From Apostichopus japonicus (Eukaryota; Echinodermata; Holothuroidea; Aspidochirotida; Stichopodidae): DNA of 64,000 bases. The notes beneath the pieces are model-generated. The model was not told the origin of the DNA. It made no database searches and worked only from the letters and a program-made list of their open reading frames with translations. The DNA is taken from positions 1,872,501 through 1,936,500 of the forward strand of contig NC_092581.1 in assembly GCF_037975245.1 (NCBI RefSeq). The letters are read 5' to 3'. Below, one piece after another: positions 1 to 13,300 of this stretch (its first letter is position 1; each line of letters starts with the position of its first letter). The translations under genes were made by a program, and so were the position numbers.

Positions 1-125
1 AGAAGGAATGCTCCACTTCAAATTCAAAGATATTCTATACGCCAGGCATAAAAAATCAATCATTTCTGGTGATTTCTCACAAGATCGGAGACTTTACGAA
101 AAGAAGGAAATCCGATGCGACTTAC
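1..125 (-). other. Start of tomosyn intron 3
   Basis: Sequence downstream (on the minus strand) of the GTAAGT donor of exon 3. No further exon is recognisable before the window edge. Confidence 0.8.
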
Positions 126-207
126 TTCATTGACGAGAAACATGAGTTGCATGACAGCGGTGTCTGCTTCATGGCGGACGTGACAGTCGACCCCAGGTCT
201 TCCAAAT
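126..207 (-). CDS. STXBP5: Tomosyn coding exon 3
   Basis: 82 nt bounded by acceptor CTTTAG|A and donor GAA|GTAAGT. The first A completes ATA (Ile) begun by exon 2, followed by 27 codons, FGRPGVDCHVRHEADT through MFLVNE. This matches the tomosyn FGRPGV.C..xH...AV.QLxFLxNE block. The opposite strand is also open over positions 3-226, but that frame is a shadow of this exon. Confidence 0.92.
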
Positions 208-3200
208 CTAAAGAATGCTTTCGTTAAGGAATTTTTATAGAAAGCTCAAAAAAAGACAAAAAACTCTGTACCTCTCTGCTAAGATGAAGAAAGATCAATT
301 TTGCATCAAAAAAAGTTTGCATATCACGTTATTAAAATAACTTACGTTATTTATGTCCTTAAGTATCATAGTACTGGAAAAGAAACAACCAGGGTAAATG
401 TGCAATATATAACTTGGAGAGAGACCGAGTTGGAAATATGCAGAAGAGCGAAATCAGTTCTAACCTCCATATGTGCATGGACACCCTTCTTGGGAGGCCA
501 TAGTTTGATAACTCCCACCACTCTAGGATAGAGTTAAATCTTCACTAAACATTCTAGATTTCCTGACTCTTGTGTTTCCAAAAAAATATATAACAAGTAT
601 ACTAACATGCTGCTATTAATTTCGGCTTTACTTTCGGTTGCAGCGTAAGTTTGCACAAACTCTTAAAAATTAAATTATCTCTGTTGTGTTGTCCTTCAAA
701 TATTAATCATCAAAATTATAGCAGATGGAAATGATTTTTATACCCTCATCAAAAAGCAAATTGTATCTAAAAATTTATCTAATTCAAATCATTTCTACTA
801 AATGAATCAACCCGATGGCAAAAAGAATCCGAAAGATGACGGAAAAAAAAAAAAATCAGAACGACGAAATCAATATTTCATATCGTAAAAAAAAAGGAAA
901 CTTTTGCTTCCTCCAATAACCTCTTTCCGCCCTGCAGGTGACCCTCGACAGAAATAACAAACAGTAAGATCGAAATGAAAATGGCCAAACCTATACGGTA
1001 CCGCATTAATAATAAATAAATTTTCAAAGGCACAGAGAAACCCGAGGTACTTGTACAGTTTTGCTCGAAATTGATTTCTCCGGTCTCGAGACCGAGTCGG
1101 CGAGGGGGAGACTGCCTATGCCGATAGCGCAGGTTTTCTCACTGGATGACCTAGCTGCTCTGCTTTAATTGCCAGGCATCAATCCTATGGGATTATATTC
1201 TACCTAAAGAAAAAGTAACATAGTGATATGTTGGAACCTTGCAAAAGCAAAAAAAAAAGAAAACTCCCTCCACGCTTTTATTTCGCCGTGTACCGACGAT
1301 TGTCTGGTTGTAGAGAGAGAGCGTGGGAGGGTAATGCACATGCAAGAATAGGTTTTCTAATATCTCAACCTGTTCTTTTCTCCACCTACTAATTTCATTT
1401 CTGTGCCATGGCCATTTGTCAGGAAATGAGCTACTTACTAGGAGGGGAAATGTTGTATCTGTAAGATGAAATCTCTTACTACATGTCAAATACGTCGTAA
1501 TTATTTTTTTATAAATTCCCAGACAGACAGACAGCCAATGATGCTGAGTAAGTTACAAGGATTGCTTGGTTCTCTCTCCCATAATTTGCTCTCTCTATCT
1601 ATATTTCTCATGTCTATGCCCAAGGATATTTAGTTTAACGAACGGTAGGAAATTGTGGCGTGATTTGTGTTATGTATTTGTGTTACGTAAACACGCCTGT
1701 AGATTGCTAGGTATTCTGTCCGTGCTATGTTAAATGCTCCTAGTGTCCACGCATATCTGAATTCTGGAACCAGTATGACCCCAACGGTGTTGCGTGTGCG
1801 TAGATTAATACAAATGTACAGTATACTTCAGTAAATGAAGATTTACAGGCTAAGAATGTATAAGAGTGTTCTGATTTGAATGTAAATATATATAGGTAGG
1901 GGTATCAGTAAGTTGTATTTTCATATTTGTTAAATAATATTTATAAACGTAATAATACAGAAGAATCCAAGAAATTATAAACATAAAACATAATGTAGGA
2001 GATGCACACAAAAAGAGATTACACAGTGCAAACTATGATGGAGTCTTGATCTACCTACCTAGCTAACTACTGTACCTAGCTACCGGTCTAGCTATCTACC
2101 CACCCACCCACCCACATTCAAAGCTTAATTGAATGTTTAATCTATCCAGCTTCCCTTCTTGAAATTGAAGCAATCAAGACCGAGCAATTGAATTAAGTAG
2201 CGACGGTATAGTGCTGATCATACCTACAGTTATCTCAACTCAGTCTATACTTTTGATACTATAAAGCCACCCAGGAAAGAACCTGGGCACGAAAACCAAA
2301 CAACAAACCCACTGATCCGCTCTCAGCCCCAGTCCCCCTTGCATGGAGACTGTGTGATCATCATCAGGTGTGTATCATGGAATCCCGGTTCCCCTACAAG
2401 GGGAACATAATGCTACACTTAATCTTAGCCAAGAAGACTGTGAAGCCGAGATACGTATGATATATAAACAATGTTAAATCTATTTTAACCTATTGAATTG
2501 GTTACATTTTAAAAGATTATCTATATTCCAGGTTCTTATTCGCTACCAGATGTCTTTTCGAATATCTGACAACTGTCATTATTCCAATTAATTCATATCA
2601 TGCATAGTAATTAACTTTGTGGAATCAGCTCGAACATATAGTCTAAAGATCTTGTCAGTAGGTAAGTTCATCCACCGTGTTCGCATGTATTAGAAAATAT
2701 TAGAATTTACTACTCTTGTTTCAAGGAAGAATGTTTGTTTAACAAACGTTTCAGGAAATGTCAACTCAAATATATAAATACATTTTTTTTTAATCCTCTC
2801 TATAAACTTTACGAACCGGACGAAAATATCTGGTTGAAACGACATCTATAAAAATACAGATATCTATAATCCAAGGTTAGCCAAATATTGCTAAAAACAG
2901 CTACTTATATCCCTGAGACACATTGTATAATTATGGAGGTCTTTCAATCACATATATATGCCTGGAGGCAACTATACAGCTCTCCAGCACTTTAAAAAAA
3001 ATAATAATAAAAAAAAAATAAAAAAATCACCCGGTGAAGTTCATAACGTCATTTGTACTCTCTGTGACGATATGGCGCAGTGGAACATTAAACACTTTGC
3101 ATGCATCAAAGAATTGCCTATGGCTTGCGACAGTGTCTTAACACTCCATAGAAAAGTACGAGGCTATACATCTATACCGATAGAACGACAATCACTTCGC

Positions 3201-4475
3201 CTAACTCCCACACTACCGCGCAGCAGCAGCACAAAAAGTGTTTGAATGTGGCTCTGTAGAGACCCTTCTAAATGCATGATAGTGGTTTTGAGTTAATTTG
3301 GCTAGAAAGAGAACCGTAATTGCTGTTTAATTTCATTTGCAAAGTACCTGTCCTTCATCAAAAATGTTTTGATTCAAGACAAGTTTGATCTTTCGGGGTA
3401 GGAATTTTGTATTAGAGGCTTTCTAGCCACTGAAGTAATTACCTTGTATACCGGGTATAAAAATTGACATGTGGTCAGATGGAACTCTTTGCATACATAT
3501 ACTGTATATTCAAGAAGTACACACATTGCATTGCACTCTCTCTCTCTCTCTTGAGGTTACTAGGATACAATTTGGGTGGGTTCTTCTTTAAAGCTGTTTA
3601 TGACAAACATAGTGTTAAGAGGGGGTGGGAGGGGGAGAGGAGGGGTGAGGGGGAGAATGTAGTATTTTGGGGCGATCTACTGCATCATATTGTCCGAATA
3701 AGAGCTACTGTACGTAGTACACAACTGTACTGAGATTCAGTATTCTGAAAATGACAGAGTAATAAACAAAGTGCTTTTTATTGCAAACTATCCTATTTTT
3801 TTAAAATCATCATCAGTGTTGGACCCAAATGTTTGCAGGCTAAATATTGCTGAGAGTTTTTAAAAGTACTTTCCTAATGTTCTGACTCTCCAAATTATAT
3901 GCAAACATTAAGGATATTTAAAATTTCTCAGTGAGGACAAACTTCACTAAGTTTGACCGGTATACACTGCTCGTTGAATTTTTGAGCATGGATGACTAGG
4001 TTTAATTATCCAACTTTTTAGAATATTTAGAGGCTGCATTGGTGACCTCTTTTCTACTGTTGACTACACATTCTTCTTCTTTGCCATTCAAATATTTCGA
4101 TCGTTTTAAAATCTACTGAAGCAGCTAGACAATATTTCGAGGTGTCGACATATATCCATTGCTCCCCTTAAAAACTTGAAGTAAAACTTTGTTCGTACAT
4201 GTATACACAAGTCCTACTGATTTGATCCATATCTTCAGTAGATAACGGCCAATGGTTTGTACAATGGCAGGGTATAGCATTACCGTATACGTTAAAAGTA
4301 ATTTTAGATCCAGTATCTCACTGCTTTTCACATGAAGCCAATGATCGCTGGGGCAAACTTATCACAAGCACCTGACAGATTGGGTCACTGATAAGACATC
4401 TCAAGGACCTGTCCATCTGATACAAAGGATCTGGTTACGATGACCAGAGAAATATCCCCGTAGACTGATTTCATA

Positions 4476-4520
<45 letters not shown>

Positions 4521-7242
4521 ATAATATAATAATAGGAATGTGTTTGTTTGTATATATTGGTACTATACATATGATGGGATTCTTTGCTGGTAGAGAGATG
4601 ATACGGGCCAGCCAGTGCATCTCATGATAAATTTTTATCTCATAACCTTGCATTTTCCAATTCACTGCAGTTAGGATTAGTGCAATAATCTGTGTGCACA
4701 CACTCCTCATCCTAGAAGATACATACTGCTGAGCCATTCCACCAAAAAAACATAAAAACAAACTGCAGCAGCTGCAAAATCTCTTGCAACAAGGCTGATA
4801 TGGAGATGAAAAAACAACAGAGATTATTTCTCAGCAGATTAGCACAGTGCAATACCCACTGTGAGAAATGTGTATGGAATACAAAATATTGCATCCTATA
4901 TACAGTATATATGGCCAGAAATGTGTATGGAATACAAAATATTGCATCCAATAGACAGTATATGGCCAAAAATGTGTATGGAATACAAAATATTGCATCC
5001 TATATACAGTATATGGCCAGAAATGTGTATGGAATACAAAATATTGCATCCTATATACAGTATATGGCCAGAAATTTGTATGGAGTACAAAATATTTCAT
5101 CCTATACACAGTACATGGCCAGAAATGTGTATGGAGTACAAAATATTGCATGCTATACACAGTATATGGCCAGTAATGTGTATGGAGTACAAAATATTGC
5201 ATGCTATACACAGTACATGGCCAGAAATGTGTATGGAGTACAAAATATTGCATCCTATTCACACAGTACATGGCACTGTTGGCGCATATGATGCATATCC
5301 CACAGAAGTACAACTTTTCGAATCAGTGCCTTTAATTTTTGATAGTTGATTTCTACAACCTGATGGCATAGCCAGAGGTGGTGATGCCGGGGGAGATCTG
5401 CCTCGCACGCAAGCATGTTAAGTAGATCGTAAAATATTGGCAAGATTTAGAGTTGCACTAACGCAAATGTAGTTAAAAAATTATAGCACAATTTTGCATT
5501 TAGGCTCCTTATTGAAACCTTATCCTTACTGAAAGAAACACAATTTTCTTTTTAAATTAAAATAAACTTGAAACTTTTTTTTTTTGCACCATATACTCCC
5601 TGCAGTCTGACTTACTCGCAACCTCTTGTTGGTTCAACACAAAATGAGCTAAAGGCTTAATATTTTACCTGTCAATCAATTGCATTCTGTTTTTATAATT
5701 CACCAAATATCCACCCAAAAAAATTAAGGTTAATTATGGGAAAAAAAGGGGGCATTATATTATTAGCACTTGTGTGATCACAAAAATGTCCACAAGTATA
5801 CTGTAATAATTTTTTTACTTAAATGTAGAGAGAATTTTAGTCTTCATTACATACTGTATGTCATATAGTTTCAGAAATAAAAACCAATGGAAAACTTATA
5901 CTGTTGGTATGTTTTGTAATACAATTTTGGTTTCACGACCAAAATAGCATCTTTAAGATGTGCTAGTTCCCAATCTCAAATCATGAGCCATTGGGTTCAG
6001 TTTAAACACAACTTTTAGGCAATAACCCAAATAAAATATGCAACTTTAAAGGAACATCTGAGGAATGTGTTATAATGCTATTTTAGTTTCAAGATGTTCA
6101 TACACCTTTAAGCTATACTAGATCTCATTCTAAAATCATGAGTGATTGGGTTCAGTTTAAACTGATAGTTGGAAATAGCATCCCATCCCATCCCACCATC
6201 CATGCATCCCATCGTTCCATCCATTTACCTACCTATCCACCAACCCACCTATCCATCCACCCACCCTCTTTTCAAAGGAATATGTGGTGGGCTCATGAGT
6301 AAAGTCTAGAAATGGGTTTTAGTTCCTGCATGTTCTCACAGTATATATTTACATTCTTTTCCATGTAACTCACATATGGTGAAAACTGACTTTTACATTA
6401 AAATGACAGGATGGACGAGTGAATGGACAAACTCCTAAACGATACTTCAGATTTTATTAAACCAAAAAGTGTCATTCATTTAGGCTATACCGGAAAGGTC
6501 TCTGACGGCAATTAGTGTACTTCATTGTTCATACTTACACCTCACGCGAACAGGATGCGACCACATATAGTCTCATAAAGTGCTAATTGTGACATGCACT
6601 TAGCTCATGCACACAGTAAATCCAATTACAGCATTATAATTGCAAAAGTCACCTACATGCATCCACCCCACGCATGACGGTCGTAGCAGATACAGCTATC
6701 GAGCGCAAGCACGTAGCATCGAGTCGGAATATTTACCATGTATTCTAACTACTGCTCCAGATGCATTATAAACCATAGCCACAGCACAAACAGTACACAC
6801 TCTTTACTGCTATATTCCCAACTAGCAGGGGGGTTAGCCGGTTTGTAAAGTCACACATATTCTATTGATTATCAGACTAAATTGAGAATCTCCTAAATTG
6901 CATTCGAGCTTCGCTCTGCCGATGCGGGGCTGTATATATGATGTATACAGAGCTCTCGCTTCGCGATCGACTCGGATTACGTTTAGGCAAAACAAGATCT
7001 CTCTCCGTAAAAAGGTTCGTTTTTCCTGCCGATGTTGTAAATTAAGGAAACAAGCATTGCCAGACTGATAGCGCTCGTTTGGCTGTGTGTCGTCAGTCTC
7101 TACGGCAAAAGTGATGAACATGACTCAACCTCTTACTCATTATACAGCCAAAGTGTAGTAAGCACTGTTAAACCAATTACCTGCTTTTACCGACATCACA
7201 AGCCTGATATACTGCTGCAGTACATATGTGTCAACACCACGT

Positions 7243-7328
<86 letters not shown>

Positions 7329-10300
7329 TAAAGGCATATATATGCAGCTCCTGCTGTGTGTGCTTATATATATATATATATTCGTTAACGGCTCCGCGAA
7401 ATGTTTACAATTTTCTTTTTGTTTACTATCTCCCTTTTGCAGGAGAGGATAGGAGAGGAGGGGGTGGAGGTGGAGGAGGGATGGAGGGAAACATAGGGAC
7501 TTTAATAACTTAAATATCGTGTACTTAAAGACAAGGTAATGTAATCACGAAAGAGTTTCAAAATTATGCAGTCATATACAAAAAAAAATGTGTTTTAAGC
7601 CAGTCAAGGTACTGTTTTCTCTCTCAACTAAATGATATTTCTCATATTTCATGACTGAATTAGAACAAAAACCATTGTGGAAATTGATACCTTTCACCTA
7701 TATCTACGTCAACAAGATATACACGTCTGCTACCCTTGCGTGGTAATCTTAAAGTACATGCAAACAATTTAAGGAAATTAAGAACTTAAAGGAGACACAG
7801 AACCAACTATCATCTTTGGCTAAAAATGACATTTGCCAAGAAACAACTCCTCCAAAATTAACAGAGCTCTTCGAAAACTCTTGCATCCGTTTAGGAGATA
7901 TGCGGAGTTTAAAACTTGTGTATGGGAGCTGCCATTTTGGTAAATCAGTGATGTACATTTTGCTACTAAGATCTGAATTTTTTTACTTTCACTTTGTTTT
8001 TCTTTCATATTTTCAAAATAAAATGTTGAACTTTGTTGACACTGAAACCAATATCATCACTTGTTCAGGTTGAAAGGTTCAATATTTTAGAGTCACCATT
8101 TGTAAACCCCATCTCCTTTACAGAAAAATAAACATAGACAAAAAAACAAACAAAAAAACAAAAACATAGAGAATTGAAGCATATGTGGCTTGACCGTGCC
8201 ATATTTAGACTTGATCAAGTCTTCAGTCTTATGTGACACATCACATCTGTAATATCTCCCAGATGGAGGAATATGATTGTTCTTAGCTGTTTTGGGAAGT
8301 TGTTTGTGATACCACGTAGACCAATGATGATGGTTGCACAGGTTTGTGGTTCCTTTAAAGTAGCTGCCTGTACATAACCTCACTGCCTACCAAGTTCAAT
8401 AGTCTTAAATGGAGCCACAGACCCAATTAACAATCATTATAATTTATGTATGTGAACGACTACCCCTAACACATTTGAAAAATCCCTGGATTTCATGTGC
8501 TGTCACTTGATCATCCCCTAATTTATATAAAGGCCCATAAAGGCTGATAACTTGAAAACATATCCAGGATGACAACGGAGGCTCAGAGCTACTGTACACT
8601 TCCTATTTATATATGGGGGTGGGGGGGGGGTTCTGACCAACACTTGCCTGACCCCTCCAACCCCACTCTACCCCTCTCTTCTGTGGAAGGCAATGAGACT
8701 AACATTGCAAATATTAAAATTAATAATATCACAGGATATCACAGGATAAATTATATGGGTCATAATATTTGCACAGAAATATTAAAACTTGTGTACAACA
8801 CCAATCTTAAATTTCCAAAGGTAAACAAGACTATTACGTAGACTAAAAATATCTTCCAAACAATATCCCATGGGTTGTTCAATGCAAAGAATATACATAA
8901 GATTGCATGTACAAGGAAAGGGTATATTAAACCCAACACTCTGATGATTTTATCCTAATATGCTTGAAAATTGCTGACCATTTCATATAAGACGACTGCC
9001 AGCAGCGCCAGCGGACCAAATCTTCGGGTCATAAGTCTGTCAGGGGAAATCATAAATCATCCATGCCCACAATACGCAGTTGCGTAACAGACAGTTTTGC
9101 AGTCAGTCATACTGAATATCCCTGAATCACTAAAAGAAATTAAAAGTATAGAAATATTACTAAATTGATATGATTATAACTATAGCCATGCAAAACTGAT
9201 TGGAGAAGGAATGATTTGGAACATCAATATCACTCTGTTTTTGCTCACAGGAAACAATAAAAAAAAACATGGTGCAGCGAAAAAGGATCCCACTTCTGAC
9301 ACCGCGTGATCCTGATGCAAGTTTGACCTACAGAGTACGGTATCAATAACAAGATATCAGGTATCTTCCTAGAGGTGACCAAGAAGCGCAACAAACTTCA
9401 CAAAACTACATGGACCAAAACGAACTAAATTGGAAATACAACTGGACTGGCGAAAAGCCTTTAGAGTATACATATAAATATGCATTTTATGCAAATTTCT
9501 TGCAGGTCTACTGTACTGCGAATATTCTTAAGTATGAGGTCCTGTGTCGTGATGTACAGGCTATACAAATGATGCATCTTGTACGGTTCCTGTATGGTAA
9601 AACTACTACGTAATTTTTCAATTATTCAACTCTTGGGTCGAATTATAACCGGGGGGGAGGGAGGGGGGGGAGTGAGGTAGCTACAGTGTCAGCTAGCTTA
9701 ACAAGATACAAGCTGTAAATGTTCATAATTTCTTAACTTTCAATCTTCTATATCTAGCCTAAATTTGTTGATGCATTTTCTGATAGACAAGTTTCCAGAA
9801 TTTGTTTTAAACCAACCTTGCACTGCTAGTTATTGTCAACTCAAAATTGTATTCTTCATGAGGCATTGAAGGTTTCGAAGGTTAAATTGCTACAATACAA
9901 AAACGGCTCCTTACAAGATGGAGGGAGAGAAAGTACTGCATTACTATTTCTTTCGGTTGAACAGTACATCAAATTTACCAATTTGCTGCTCCTCTTCCCC
10001 CTCCCCCCCCCCCCCCAACAAAGAAAAAACAAGAAGAAGAAAATTTAAAAAAGTGAATAACAAAAACAACCAAAAGCGAACAAAAAAAAAATGAAACTTT
10101 TTGAACCTCTCCAACAAAGTATCCCGTCAATAGCTTTATAATTAACTTCTACATTTGACAACAGGTTCACTTTGGTGAATTCCCTTTGAAGCCGACTACT
10201 CTGTAGTTTCTCTTGTCTTCTTGACCACACAAGTAATAATTTTTTTCAACTTTTTATTGCCCAGTGTTTGCTTGACATTCACAAGGGACTAGCCTTCCTC

Positions 10301-13300
10301 CCTCTCCACCTCAGCCTCTCTCTCTCTCTGTTGGTTGTTGCTAGTTTCTTTTGAATGTACGTCATCGCTATAATGACATCTGTCTGGGTTCATTCCGAGA
10401 GGTACCGTTTGATTTTTGTGGAAAATTCTGCCGAACCGCACTGTAAGGCAGCGCGGGGAAGAAGACTCTTCGTATCCAAGACTCTTCGTATCTCTGACGA
10501 GAGGAGGAATGGAAACTAACCGTAGTAGGACTTGTTAATGAAGTTCGTTACACAACTTTTGCATATTGACATTTTACGGCAAACTTAAACTCTTCTCGCA
10601 GCTCCTCTCTTAACCGTTGCCTGGTTTCCTACTTCAACCACGTTTCACTCCCAAAAAAAATAAATAAAAAAGAAGAGAAGAAAAAATAAGGTCATAGAAT
10701 CAATACCACCGATCTTCTAATCATACACACCACATTTGCAAAATAAGGTCACAGGAAAATTGGAACAATGTAAACAATCAGAAGCTTTATGATACACATC
10801 TCGAAAATTTGGCAAGGTATCGATTCATCGGAGAATATATGAAATTGAGGAATGCCGAGATTGATGCACTACAATTGTGATAGGCTGCAGGCGATGTTTT
10901 GGTATACAGTACAGTGTTGCTTATCGTAACAATTAATGGTCTCAAAACAAGTTAGGGATCGCTTGTATGTATATATATACAGGCCTCGAAATCTTAATGA
11001 TGGCTTACATATCAGTGGAATTTCACCATTGGAGCACAAAAGTATAGAAATGAAAAGAGAAAACAAGTACAGCTGTACATTTTTTAACCAGTAGACGTTA
11101 AGAATATAAACGCATCATCGGTGAATGGGTGACAATCGTTCAGTCAATAAAGATTGGCATGGCATGCCTTCCTAACGAAAGCCCCATATTACTACTACTT
11201 AAGTATTATTGGCAAATATTATTGGGGCACTGCATGCTCCCCAAAGCAAGTACACAGTAACTGCTATATATTTGCGTATTTTGTAATTTGGGAAAATGTC
11301 TGTGGGAACTTGCAATGATTTTTGGCCACGAGAATTTCTGAACATGAGTGTCCATTTTGGGACCTACAGTACTAGCATATTTATAAGCAACAATATGGAA
11401 TGATATTCTAGGATATTGTGCTGTTATTTATATGATATGTTATGTAAAAAAATGGATACATTTGGGTTGATGATTACAATGTTTAGAACAATGGATTAGT
11501 AACATTATGCAGGCTATACTGGGGGACTAGAAACACATCATAATCAATTAAGCCTTAAAGGAGCAATCCTGAGATTTAGCACTTAGTTTACAGCTCAATA
11601 TACAGTATCTGAAAAACCAGAATAGATATGTGTAAAACATTTCCAACACCCAATAATTTATCTTGGGCTATGACATGTACCAAGACTAACATTCTGCCTA
11701 AAGTTACCCTTACACGAAGAGCAGGCAGCCAGGGCAACAATACAACTTTCTCTAAAACTTCCTGTTAAAACCTGTTTTAGTACTTTTTCTTGCTATATGA
11801 TATTATCATTTAACAAAAATACATTTTAACCATATTTTATGAAATCACTCTACATATCAATCACTACATGAACAATAAAAAAAAAAAAAATAGCTTTTGA
11901 CATCCAGCTTGGGATTACATAGTGCATTGTTACGACTCACAATTTATACTTTTTCACATGCATGCCAGATCTAAAATAAATAGCAACAATGTTTTCTTCC
12001 TGTTACGCTCTGACGACGTAAACATACAATAAACAACTCTCGCTATAAAGTCTTTGATCTTTCACGATTCTGCTTTTACCCCGACGAAAGAGACATAATA
12101 AAACTAACAAGTCCCCCATAATGCACCTCTCCTAAATTTAAAAGTCTTTTATAGTATACAGTATGTACGCTTTCATGTGCACCTAATCTTCCAATTCCTC
12201 TCGGTAATATTGTCCTATTTGCTTACAAAACTAAAGTGGACTGTTTGTCTCCTCCTCGAACCCCTGACCTTTTCTTGACTTAATAAAGGGCCATTTCGGA
12301 GGCAGAGTCGTTCTTAAAATTTTCCGCACCGCTAGGTCAAAACTTCGTCCTGACAGCGTGTCTGTTCACGATATATATGTGAAGTTTTTTCCTTAAAGCT
12401 TAGGGGAATGCTTATGACTGCATCTGGCAGGGCTGCATGTTAGTGCGTGTATGCATCATAGTGGCAATTAAGATGAATATTTCTTTTTTGTATTCAGAAT
12501 TTTAATTTAGACAAGTAAATGTTGTCATATATGCTAATTAGTGGAAGCATGTGCTACACAGAATTAACTTCCATTTACTGCTAAAATGCAGCCCAATATT
12601 CAGAAAGTTACTTTTCTATCACTTTTCAAGCTGCTATATGTATGCAATTTTTACTTTAGGGGGGGGGGGGGGAAGGGGGGAGAGGATGGGGTATTAAAGA
12701 CTACCAAAATATATCCTTCAGCATTCTTCTTCCAATGTTGTCATTTAAACATGCAGAGGTATATTTCTTACCTATATTATCTGCATAAGAATATACACAA
12801 AAGCATAGATCTGTAATAAATTTTATTGCCAAAGGTTTCTGTGACTTAAATCATGAAGTAAATATCTATATACATATATATATATATATATGTATATATA
12901 TAGATATATATATTTTGTCCACCTAAAGTACTACTGTTAATATTAAGCCTTACCCTTCAAATTCAATTAGCATTTCTCAATCCATTTCAATATTTGATCC
13001 CTGTAAATACCTTCAGCTTTACATAACCTCTTTTCGTTTACCCTCAAATCTCGTAACCCCCAACCACCCCCCCCCCCCCCCCACGAGCCAAAAGAAGGTA
13101 TTTTACAAGCTCCCATCAGCAACGACGTTCTCTCACGGTAACCAGTGCATATGAATTCGATCCAAGAAGCACAAGATACCCTTTCCTAACGGTCTGCTGT
13201 TTAGATACCAAATCCCTTGCTAAATTAAGCCTGTTCCCTATGGAAAACTACAGGCTATATGATTCTATGTAACCTCTGGAAAATGCATGCTGCATCAACT

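Noticed and set aside
3-226. Plus-strand open frame of about 74 codons at the left edge, looking like the end of a gene
   Set aside because: The opposite strand of the same segment carries tomosyn exon 3 with correct splice sites and phase; the plus frame is its shadow.
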